From: an uncultured Spirochaetales bacterium
GTDB taxonomy: Bacteria; UBP6; UBA1177
DNA length: 39,467 nt
Direction: 5' to 3'
Assembly (NCBI GenBank): GCA_902774115.1
Contig: CACYHH010000010.1
Location: forward strand, 1-39,467
The translations under genes and the position numbers were made by a program. A model generated the notes under the pieces. It had not been told where the DNA came from, did no database searches, and worked only from the letters and a program-made list of their open reading frames with translations. Positions 1-7,493 of the stretch are shown here, in pieces. Every line of letters starts with the position of its first letter. The stretch's first letter is position 1.

Positions 1-9
1 TTTTCTGTC

Positions 10-75
10 GTTATTCCGATATTTCAATATTTCGCCGCCGCTCGATATATTGATATTTCGTTATTTCGATATTTC
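10..75. repeat. AT-rich array with 8-bp period
   Basis: Reading in steps of eight from base 10 gives GTTATTCC, GATATTTC, AATATTTC, then a 10-base break (34-43), then GATATATT, GATATTTC, GTTATTTC, GATATTTC (44-75). Seven units share the frame and an approximate G(A/T)TATTTC consensus. The array lies in the gene-free leader of the amylase lipoprotein gene. Its function is unknown. Confidence 0.7.
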
Positions 76-101
76 GACAAAAAAGCAGCGGCTAAAAAAC
101 A

Positions 102-133
102 TCGGACGACGAAACAACGTGACGCCGCAACGA
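102..133. repeat. Degenerate CG-rich octamers
   Basis: Four consecutive 8-base blocks (TCGGACGA, CGAAACAA, CGTGACGC, CGCAACGA) follow the loose CGTKACGN pattern seen much more clearly at 16897-16957 and 37882-37905. The first two match weakly. The rest of the 1-140 gap shows no gene. Confidence 0.4.
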
Positions 134-140
134 CCAATTC

Positions 141-168
141 TTGTCTTTTTCTCTTTCTTTATTAAAAT
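141..168 (+). promoter_or_regulatory. Candidate promoter of the amylase lipoprotein gene
   Basis: A -35-like TTGTCT (141-146) and a -10-like TAAAAT (163-168) are separated by 16 bases. The predicted start near base 175 leaves a short leader containing GGAGG at 186-190. Confidence 0.5.
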
Positions 169-195
169 ATTGCGGTTTTTTTTGTGGAGGTTGAA

Positions 196-3100
196 ATGAA
201 AAAAGTATTTCTGGTTTTAATTTGCGTTCTGATGGTTTTTGCTGTTTCGTGCAGCAAATCAAAAAAACACTCTCCGTGTGACGGTGAGACTTGCAGCGGA
301 CACGGAACATGCGACGATTCTAGCGGCAGAGCGGTCTGTCAGTGCGATGAAGGCTATGTTCCGAGCGGCACTCTCCAATGCATCGAGTCATCTGTGGATG
401 AAGCATGTGCAGATATCGAATGCGACGAGTGGGAATTCTGCGAGAACGGCTCATGCCATGTCAAATCCGGCAGATGCAGTGAAAACTCCGACTGTCAGAG
501 CAACAAATGCAACATGGAAACACATAAATGCGAATACACAGGTCCTTGCGAAGGCGTGACCTGCAACGGTCATGGTGAATGCAAGGAAGGTTCGGGCTAC
601 GGCAGCGGTTACGGCAGCGGAAGCTCATATCAGAGCGGCGGAATCTACTGCGACTGCGAGGACGGTTACAGGCCTGAAAACGTCGGCGAAACTCCGACAT
701 GCGTAAACGAGAACTGCTCGCTTGAATGCGGTGACAACTCATACTGCGACATCGACGGCAGCGGAAACGAATACTGCAAATGCATCGACGGATTCGAAAA
801 AGACGAAAACGGCAACTGCGTTCCTGAATCTCAGCCCGAAGTATGCGACCTTGAATGCGGTTTCGGAAGCTGCATTTTCGAAGGCGAAGAGAAAAAATGC
901 GAATGCTACGAAGGCTATGTCAATGAAGACGGAGACGAAACAAAAGCGTGCATCGAGGACAAGTGCAGAAAAGTAACATGTGAAGACTGGCAGGAATGCA
1001 ATCCCGCGAACGGAAACTGCATTGTCGAATATCCTAACTGCAACGGCGACGACGACTGTGAAAGCGGCGAAGTCTGCGACCTTGCGGAACACGAATGTGC
1101 TGAAGACAAATGCGCTGATGTTAACTGCGGAAACGGCGGTATATGCACGGTAGAAAGCGGCAAAGCGGTCTGCAACTGCCCTGACGGTTTCTATGACAGC
1201 AACACTTCATGCGCGGCAATAACTTCACAGAAACCCGGCTGGGTCGGCGTTCAGTGGCCTTTCACGATATCGGCTTCAGTCGGCGACGATCCCGAAATGG
1301 TCTACGGTCAGATCTGGTTAGACGGACAGACCGGTTCAGGTGTTCCGCAGCACACCGAATGGAAAGCTCAGCTTCTCTACAAAAAAGGGACAGGAAGTGC
1401 CGAATATCCGCTAATCGCAGGAACATGGAACAAACTTGACGCAGCATTCAACTCAGAACATTCGGGTGACAACAACCATGAATACAAAGTTGAGTTCCCG
1501 ACAGACAAAGCGGGGGAATTTATCTACATTTTCAGATTCTCGCTTGATAACGGCGCAACCTGGTGGTACGGCGACAAAGGTATCGGGGAAAACATGGAGC
1601 CCGGTCCGAAATTCATAACTTCATCTGACAACCATCCCGGAAAAGCAACAATAGCATCAATTGATATTCCTGACACTCTTCTTACCCTCGCCAGCCACGA
1701 AAAAACGAAAAATTCATACACTTTTACCCTTAAATACAACGGTTCTGCGGCAATCGACTTCGCCGCTTCGGTCATCACTCTGAACGGTGTCGAAACGACG
1801 GATTACGAATATGACGAAACGACTAAGACTTTCACCGTTTCGCAGACAGGACTTGAACCGAACAAATACAGCTGGCTTTTCAGACTTGTCGATGATAACG
1901 GCGAAAAAATCGAGCCTTTCTTCGTTCCGCTCTGGATCGGCGAAGGTGTTGACTATGCCGATTTCGGCTGGCGTGACGCCTTTATTTATCAGATTATGAC
2001 CGACCGCTTCCTGAACGGCGACACAACCAACGATGTCGGTCCGCTTGCGGGTGTAAATCAGGACCTTGAACAGTGGAAAGGCGGAGACTTCAAAGGAATA
2101 ATCAAAAAAATCGACGACGGATACTTCACCAATATGGGTGTAAACGCGATCTGGATAAGCACTCCGGTCCTCAATCCGCACCACACAAGCCAGGGCGGCA
2201 CATCGTCCTCGCAGAGCAACATCTACTTCACAAGCTACCACGCTTACCATCCTGTTGCGACCGGTTATTCCTTTGATAACGACTACGACTTTGACAACGA
2301 AGGCGTTGACACCGCTTTCGGAACGGTTGCAGAACTCCGCGAGCTTGTTGCAAAGGCACACAAAAAAGGAATCAGAGTCATTCCAGATTTCGTTGTAAAC
2401 CATGTCTACATCGAGGCTCCGCTCTATCAGCAGCACAAAAACGACGGCTGGTTCTATCAGGAAAATTCCTGCGCAGACCAGGGCTGGGCAGACAACGTGA
2501 TCAAAAACTGCTGGTTCACTCCTTACATGCCCGATTTCAACTACAACAACGCCGATGCAAGAAAGGCTGTCATCGCCCACGCACTCTGGCTTATCCAGAA
2601 TTTCAACCTTGACGGCTTCCGCGCAGACGCTCTGAAGCACATCGACGATATTTTCGTCAAGGAACTCCGCAAGGCGATAAAAGAGAATATCGAAACAACC
2701 GTCACAAACCACGATATGCCCGATGAAGCCGAAGTTTTCTACATGGTCGGTGAATCGCTCGGCGGCGACTGGGCACGTTACCATACCCGTGCAGACATGG
2801 TTCAGGGTCAGGTCAACGACAAACTTTACTATGCGATCAGGGATAACATTCTTCACGGCGGCAGCTATTCTACTCTTGCAGGCAGAATAATGAACGACGC
2901 TAACGGCGACGTTACCGATACGGCGTTCCTCACTCCGAAAGCGGCTCAGGGCGGAACCGGCGGCTTCCCGGGCGCTGTAATGGGCAACTTCTTCGGCAAC
3001 CACGATCAGGACAGGGCTCTGACGGAATGCAACGGAAACTACACTCTGCTCAAGCACGCGCAGACTTTCCTTCTCACGACTCCTATCAACATCCCGATGC

Positions 3101-3489
3101 TTTATCAGGGCGATGATATAGGCATGACAGGAAAGGCAGAAAACGGTTTTGACGGCGGAAGACGCGCTGTCATGAAGTTCGAAAACCTTTCAAACGATGA
3201 AAAAGACGCTCTGCAGCATGTCAAAAAACTCGGAACTTTCAGAAAAGCTCATCCTGCTTTGAGACACGGAACACGTTCGACCTGCAGCAGCACGAACGAC
3301 GCATGGGTCTATAAATTCACCTACGACGGCAAAACCGTTGTCGTCGGCATCAACAAAGGATCTTCGGCATACACCGCGACATGCAGCGGAGTAAGCGGCT
3401 CGTTCACTTCCTACGACGGATCATCCGTTCAGGTTTCAAACGGAAGCGTAACAGTTCCAGCGAACGGCAGTTTAGTCATCGGAAATTAG
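196..3489 (+). CDS. Lipoprotein with EGF-like repeats and a GH13 alpha-amylase domain
   Basis: A 1097-residue surface or periplasmic lipoprotein predicted to cleave alpha-glucans such as starch or maltodextrin. A lipoprotein signal ends at Cys19 (AVSC). Residues about 25-340 hold roughly seven Cys-rich EGF-like modules of the CxxGxC...CxCxxGY type, one interrupted by a Gly/Ser/Tyr-rich insert. Two beta-sandwich-like segments (about 350-590) come next, then a GH13 catalytic domain from about 595. The GH13 motifs are complete: DFVVNH (731-736), GFRADALKH with nucleophile Asp811, general acid Glu853, and NHD with Asp937. The start is ATG 196, five bases after GGAGG; the in-frame GTG at 184 overlaps that Shine-Dalgarno site and is rejected. 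pyrF follows after 14 bases. Substrate and exact amylase subtype cannot be told from sequence. EGF-like repeats on a bacterial amylase are unusual and may serve binding or spacing, which is inference. Confidence 0.9.
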   Translation: MKKVFLVLICVLMVFAVSCSKSKKHSPCDGETCSGHGTCDDSSGRAVCQCDEGYVPSGTLQCIESSVDEACADIECDEWEFCENGSCHVKSGRCSENSDCQSNKCNMETHKCEYTGPCEGVTCNGHGECKEGSGYGSGYGSGSSYQSGGIYCDCEDGYRPENVGETPTCVNENCSLECGDNSYCDIDGSGNEYCKCIDGFEKDENGNCVPESQPEVCDLECGFGSCIFEGEEKKCECYEGYVNEDGDETKACIEDKCRKVTCEDWQECNPANGNCIVEYPNCNGDDDCESGEVCDLAEHECAEDKCADVNCGNGGICTVESGKAVCNCPDGFYDSNTSCAAITSQKPGWVGVQWPFTISASVGDDPEMVYGQIWLDGQTGSGVPQHTEWKAQLLYKKGTGSAEYPLIAGTWNKLDAAFNSEHSGDNNHEYKVEFPTDKAGEFIYIFRFSLDNGATWWYGDKGIGENMEPGPKFITSSDNHPGKATIASIDIPDTLLTLASHEKTKNSYTFTLKYNGSAAIDFAASVITLNGVETTDYEYDETTKTFTVSQTGLEPNKYSWLFRLVDDNGEKIEPFFVPLWIGEGVDYADFGWRDAFIYQIMTDRFLNGDTTNDVGPLAGVNQDLEQWKGGDFKGIIKKIDDGYFTNMGVNAIWISTPVLNPHHTSQGGTSSSQSNIYFTSYHAYHPVATGYSFDNDYDFDNEGVDTAFGTVAELRELVAKAHKKGIRVIPDFVVNHVYIEAPLYQQHKNDGWFYQENSCADQGWADNVIKNCWFTPYMPDFNYNNADARKAVIAHALWLIQNFNLDGFRADALKHIDDIFVKELRKAIKENIETTVTNHDMPDEAEVFYMVGESLGGDWARYHTRADMVQGQVNDKLYYAIRDNILHGGSYSTLAGRIMNDANGDVTDTAFLTPKAAQGGTGGFPGAVMGNFFGNHDQDRALTECNGNYTLLKHAQTFLLTTPINIPMLYQGDDIGMTGKAENGFDGGRRAVMKFENLSNDEKDALQHVKKLGTFRKAHPALRHGTRSTCSSTNDAWVYKFTYDGKTVVVGINKGSSAYTATCSGVSGSFTSYDGSSVQVSNGSVTVPANGSLVIGN

Positions 3490-3503
3490 TTTTTGAGGGA
3501 AAA

Positions 3504-4199
3504 ATGAAATCGAAAATTTTTGTCGCACTCGATGTCGAAACAAAAGCAAAAGCTCTTGAAATAGTCGGCGATCTGAAAGGTCTCGGCGCCTGCTTCAAAA
3601 TCGGCAAGCAGCTTTTCACATCCACCGGTCCGGAACTTGTCAGAGAGATCGTCGGCATGGGCGAAGATGTTTTCCTTGACCTCAAATATCACGATATTCC
3701 GAACACTGTCGCGAAAGCGGGTGCAGCTGCGGCTGAACTCGGTGTCAAGATATTCAACGTCCACGCTTCCGGCGGCAGAAAGATGATGGAAGCCGTCAGA
3801 GAAGAAATGAACAAGTTCACGAACCCGCCTCTCGTGCTGGCCGTAACTATCCTCACGAGTCTCGGAGAAGAGGATATCCGCGAAGTCGGCTTCGACCGCA
3901 CTATACCGGAACAGATTGCAAAGCTCGCGAAACTTGCAAAAGATTCCGGCATGGACGGAGTCGTCGCAAGTCCACTTGAAATCGAACTGATACGTGAAAC
4001 CTGCGGCAAGGATTTCAAAATCCTAACTCCCGGGATCCGCCCTGCATTTGCGGCAGTCAACGACCAGAAGCGCATTGCGACTCCGGCAGAAGCTCTCCGC
4101 AAAGGTGCAGATTTCCTCGTTATCGGACGCCCGATCACGGCTGCCGAAAACCGCCGCGAGGCTTTCCTCAAAATCCTCGAAGAATGTAAAAACGCCTAA
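3504..4199 (+). CDS. pyrF: Orotidine 5'-phosphate decarboxylase
   Basis: Converts OMP to UMP, the last step of de novo pyrimidine synthesis, in the cytoplasm. The 231-residue length is normal for the type 1 family. The catalytic DxKxxD array is present as Asp59, Lys61 and Asp64 inside DLKYHDIPNT. Asp10 and Lys32 fit the substrate-binding positions, and the C-terminal LVIGRPIT is the phosphate-binding segment. The start is ATG 3504, just after GAGGGA (3495-3500); a longer upstream reading overlaps the amylase gene and has no support. It follows the amylase lipoprotein after 14 bases and may be co-transcribed with it, although the pathways are unrelated. Its stop lies one base from the stop of the convergent permease gene. 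No other pyr gene is in the window. Confidence 0.95.
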   Translation: MKSKIFVALDVETKAKALEIVGDLKGLGACFKIGKQLFTSTGPELVREIVGMGEDVFLDLKYHDIPNTVAKAGAAAAELGVKIFNVHASGGRKMMEAVREEMNKFTNPPLVLAVTILTSLGEEDIREVGFDRTIPEQIAKLAKLAKDSGMDGVVASPLEIELIRETCGKDFKILTPGIRPAFAAVNDQKRIATPAEALRKGADFLVIGRPITAAENRREAFLKILEECKNA

Positions 4200-4200
4200 T

Positions 4201-5175
4201 TTATTTTGTTTTAATCAATATAAATAAGAAAAACGGACCGCCCACAAGCGACGTTACAACTCCTACCGGAATTTCCGAAGGTGCGATCACCGTTCTTGAA
4301 ACTGCATCCGAAAGCATGAGAATACATCCTCCGGTAAAAAGCGATGCGAATGCGAGCGTGCTGTGTTTCCTGCCGACCAGCCTTCCTGCAATGTGAGGAG
4401 CCATCATGCCGATAAAACCGACAGGTCCCACCTGCGAAACAACAAGAGCTATGGCTACAGAAACCGTAAAAAGAAGGATATTGCCGACCGTGTTCATGTT
4501 CACGCCGCGGGTCGTCGCGATATCGGAATCGATCCGCATGAGATCGAGTTCTCTGTGGAAAAAGAGCGAAACAAAAAGCATTACAGCAAACGCAGGAACG
4601 ATTTTCAGAACCGTTGAAAAGCCCGTAAAATCAAGGCTTCCCATCATCCAGTGAACCATCATCGAACTTTCACTGCCGCTCGCTATATACTGAATAAAAA
4701 GAATAAGCCCGCTGCATATAAAGTTGACCGAGACTCCGGCAAGAAGCAGAAAACCGGTGTCGAACCTCTTTTTGAGGCGCCCGGCAGTGTAGATGAAAAC
4801 GACCGTGAGAAACGCAAATGCAAAACTGAGGATCTGCGTGACCGGAAGCGCAAAGGCAACCCCGGAAAAGAGCTTGATTGCAGTCACCGCACCTAAAGCC
4901 GCGCCGCTGCTCACTCCGAGCGTGTAAGGCGTCGCCAGATCGTTTTTGAACATCGACTGGAACACCATTCCGCAAAGAGCCAGAGTCGCGCCGCAGACAA
5001 AAGCCCCCGAAGTTCGCGGAACTCTGATATTCCAGAATATGTTCGCGGCGGCACTTTCGCCGAAAATTTCACTCAGCGGCATTTCGACATATCCGAAAAA
5101 AGGAAGAAGCGCTAAAAGCAGAATAGAAAGCGCTGCAACGGCAGAAATTTTGACGGTATTCAGTTTTTCCGGCAT
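4201..5175 (-). CDS. FecCD/BtuC-type ABC transporter permease
   Basis: A 324-residue polytopic inner-membrane permease of the FecCD family, which imports iron-siderophore, haem or cobalamin together with an ATPase and a binding protein. Family hallmarks include the N-terminal RVPR, the ALCGMVFQ segment, the GVSSGAALGA segment and GPVGFIGMMAPHIAR-like GPVGFIGMMAPHIAG. About nine or ten hydrophobic segments are visible. The start is ATG 5175, overlapping the amidase stop by one base (TGATG); a GTG three bases upstream is possible, but AAGG is better spaced for the ATG. Neither the ATPase nor the binding protein is in the window. It is therefore an orphan permease translationally coupled to a cell-wall amidase, and the substrate cannot be assigned. 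The methylmalonyl-CoA mutase in this window needs B12, but that does not assign the cargo. Confidence 0.9.
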   Translation of the reverse strand: MPEKLNTVKISAVAALSILLLALLPFFGYVEMPLSEIFGESAAANIFWNIRVPRTSGAFVCGATLALCGMVFQSMFKNDLATPYTLGVSSGAALGAVTAIKLFSGVAFALPVTQILSFAFAFLTVVFIYTAGRLKKRFDTGFLLLAGVSVNFICSGLILFIQYIASGSESSMMVHWMMGSLDFTGFSTVLKIVPAFAVMLFVSLFFHRELDLMRIDSDIATTRGVNMNTVGNILLFTVSVAIALVVSQVGPVGFIGMMAPHIAGRLVGRKHSTLAFASLFTGGCILMLSDAVSRTVIAPSEIPVGVVTSLVGGPFFLFILIKTK

Positions 5176-6059
5176 CACTTCACCTTCGAAGCAGAGACAG
5201 AATCAAGCAGAGATTTCGCTATCGATTCGAGATACTCATCTTTTTGAAGGAGATCTTTTTCCGTCTTGTTCGTAATGTAGCCTATCTCGAAAAGAAGAGA
5301 GGGCATCCTCGCGCCGACGAGGACGTAAAAAAGGGCACCTTTTTCATAACCTCTTAATTTAACTCCATATTTTTTCAAATCTTTTTTCAAGCCGCTGCCT
5401 ATTTCCTTCGCATAATCCAGACTGTCGCCGACATAATAGCTTATATCCATATCGACTAAAATCGTACCGAGAAGCGAGGCGTTTTCAGAAATTTTATTTT
5501 CGACTCTCGCCAGTTTGTTGGCATATTCGTCACGCGTGTTGTCAAGGTGGTAAATCTCCATTCCGCCGATATTTCTGTCCTTGGGGAACGAGTTGGCGTG
5601 AAGCGAAATGAACAAATCGCCGCCCATCTTGTTTGCAATCACGGCGCGCTCTTCCAAAGCAAGGAAAACGTCCTTGTCGCGTGTCAGTCTGACTTCAATG
5701 TTTTTGTAATTTTTTGAAAGTTTCTCGATTTTTTTCGCGAGCTTTAAAACAATGTCCTTTTCATAAAGTTTTCCCGAAATCGTTCCGGGATCTTTTCCGC
5801 CGTGACCGGGATCGATGACTATCAGTTTTTTACCTTTAACTTTTGCCGGTTTGACTTCCTGTTTTTTTGTTTTCTCGTTTTTTTGCGGTTGTACCGCCTG
5901 TTTTTCCTGCTTTTTTTCCTGTTTCTGTTCTTTTTTTGACGATTCGAGCAAATCGGAAATCAGCTGGTCAAGAGAATCCATATCGGAATCACTGATCGCA
6001 TCTTGTGCCGAAACAACGCAGAACTGGAACAAAAAAAGAAAGAAGAGAGCGATTTTCAT
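5175..6059 (-). CDS. N-acetylmuramoyl-L-alanine amidase (Amidase_3, AmiC-like)
   Basis: A zinc hydrolase that cuts the amide bond between N-acetylmuramic acid and the stem peptide during cell separation or murein turnover; 294 residues. A signal peptide covers about residues 1-18. It is followed by an acidic stretch and a Lys/Gln-rich low-complexity linker (about 41-75). The catalytic domain begins at VIDPGHGGKDPG (His86). Other metal or catalytic residues are Glu100 (LYEKD), His154 (ISLHAN) and Glu258 (LLFEIGYITN). RLTRD and ERAVIAN are also family motifs. No AMIN or LysM/SPOR wall-binding domain is visible, so targeting may depend on the charged linker. It sits in a tight unit: three bases after the outer-membrane protein gene and overlapping the permease gene by one base. 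Confidence 0.93.
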   Translation of the reverse strand: MKIALFFLFLFQFCVVSAQDAISDSDMDSLDQLISDLLESSKKEQKQEKKQEKQAVQPQKNEKTKKQEVKPAKVKGKKLIVIDPGHGGKDPGTISGKLYEKDIVLKLAKKIEKLSKNYKNIEVRLTRDKDVFLALEERAVIANKMGGDLFISLHANSFPKDRNIGGMEIYHLDNTRDEYANKLARVENKISENASLLGTILVDMDISYYVGDSLDYAKEIGSGLKKDLKKYGVKLRGYEKGALFYVLVGARMPSLLFEIGYITNKTEKDLLQKDEYLESIAKSLLDSVSASKVK

Positions 6060-6062
6060 CGG

Positions 6063-7466
6063 TTAGAACCTGAGTCCGGCAAATCCGCCTATAGAGAAAC
6101 AGTTGTAGTAGCTGTAGAAACCGGGACTGTTCCGATCTTCGACAAGATACCACTTAGAAGCAGCTCTGAAGCCGACATTGAAGTATTTGTTTATGTAGTA
6201 TGTTATCGAACCGCTGTAGTATGGTCTGTTTTTGAGCCATCTTCCGTCTTCACCCAAAGACTGGAACGTCATAAGAAGATCTATAGCCAGAGAATCGAAG
6301 AAGAACATATCCGTGAATACGTTGATCTGGTAGTTGTCGTACTTTTTCGCCTCATGGTTATAAAGTTTGTTGTGTTCGAACGAACCGCCGATCGAAAACG
6401 TTCCCGTTATATCGAAAACAAGATCCAGATAGTATCCGGCAGTCCAGTCCTTTCCTCTTCCGGCATAGCTTATAAGATAGCGTGACTTCGTTGTAGGCGT
6501 GCCGAGAGTCGAATCGCTCTGTCCTTTGTAATACTCCCTTTCAATGTCATAGAACGTGTTGAAATACGACGGGATGTAGTCCGGCTCCATCGCCCTGACC
6601 TCCCAGCGGCTCAGGATCTGCATATCGGTGCTTGTCGGAAGCATGAGTTTGTGCTTTGCTCCAAAGTGCATACCGAAACCGGCATCGACGATTTTGTTCA
6701 TGTCGGTATAAAGCGTGAGCTGGTAATACTTCATCGCAAGGAGACGGAAAGAAAGGTCGAAACCGAAAATCTGGAAGTTTGAATCAGTTATCTCGCGTCC
6801 GTATTCATTGTCAGTCTTTCCCGTGATCTGATCAGGCGAGAAAACATCGGCAAAGTATGAAGCACCGATCTCGAGATTGTTGCCGTAACTTTCCTTCATA
6901 AAACTTATCGGCTTGACATAAACGCGTCCTCCTATGACATTCGGCGGGGTGACGTCATCCATGAAAAAATCGAGTCCCGCGTAGTCCGTATTGATTTCAA
7001 GGTTGACTCCGCGCTGCGGATGGTAAAGCCTGAGATCGCCGTAGTAAGCCCCGACAATCGAGCCGTTGCCGACATAGCGGTTCCTCTGCTCGCCGAAATA
7101 GAAATAGAACATATCGCCGGAATGACCGTAGTGGAAATAATTGAGAATCGAGACCCAGTCACGCGCGTCATCCCAGTCTTCTTTCGGAAAAATACCGCCT
7201 GTCAGCGGAATGTCGTCGTCGTTTCTCAGCATGAACCTGACCGGAAGACCGACACCGAAACCGAGCATAGAAAATTCAGCGGAAGCATAGACATCAAGCT
7301 CAAGAAGCAGCGAGTTGCCCTGATATGTCGGATAGAGCGCTCCGCCGACACTTATCCCTTTTTTAAAGCGGCTGTAGGCTTCGTTCGGATGAAAATCGAC
7401 AGCACTTATCGTAAAAAAAGAGACCAAAATAAGAAAAAACAGGAATATTCCCCGGACTCTCTTCAT
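6063..7466 (-). CDS. Outer-membrane beta-barrel protein, family not recognised
   Basis: A 467-residue protein with a signal peptide (residues 1-22, ending ISA before VD). The mature part is rich in alternating aromatic and polar stretches with many Tyr, Phe and Gly residues. It ends GGFAGLRF, and a C-terminal Phe of this kind is the usual signal for outer-membrane barrel assembly. I do not recognise the family. Repeated strand-like segments such as YYLDLVFDITGTFSIGGSF and NVGFRAASKWYL suggest a barrel of many strands. The start is ATG 7466, six bases after GGAG; the TTG at 7478 overlaps that site and is rejected. It lies between a membrane diguanylate cyclase (27-base gap) and the amidase (3-base gap), so it is probably co-expressed with both. 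Pore, adhesin or structural roles are all possible. Confidence 0.75.
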   Translation of the reverse strand: MKRVRGIFLFFLILVSFFTISAVDFHPNEAYSRFKKGISVGGALYPTYQGNSLLLELDVYASAEFSMLGFGVGLPVRFMLRNDDDIPLTGGIFPKEDWDDARDWVSILNYFHYGHSGDMFYFYFGEQRNRYVGNGSIVGAYYGDLRLYHPQRGVNLEINTDYAGLDFFMDDVTPPNVIGGRVYVKPISFMKESYGNNLEIGASYFADVFSPDQITGKTDNEYGREITDSNFQIFGFDLSFRLLAMKYYQLTLYTDMNKIVDAGFGMHFGAKHKLMLPTSTDMQILSRWEVRAMEPDYIPSYFNTFYDIEREYYKGQSDSTLGTPTTKSRYLISYAGRGKDWTAGYYLDLVFDITGTFSIGGSFEHNKLYNHEAKKYDNYQINVFTDMFFFDSLAIDLLMTFQSLGEDGRWLKNRPYYSGSITYYINKYFNVGFRAASKWYLVEDRNSPGFYSYYNCFSIGGFAGLRF

Positions 7467-7493
7467 AATATTCTCCAAGTAATCAGCACATTG

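Noticed and set aside
92-310. Minus-strand 72-codon frame at the left edge
   Set aside because: It overlaps the promoter, repeats and signal peptide region of the amylase gene and shows no gene features.
1714-3057. Long open frame of 447 codons antisense to the amylase gene
   Set aside because: It mirrors codons of a clearly conserved GH13 domain, has no ribosome site and translates to Cys/Val/Arg-rich sequence without domain features.
4190-4210. Terminator between pyrF and the convergent permease
   Set aside because: The stops are one base apart and no hairpin with a T-run is visible in either direction.
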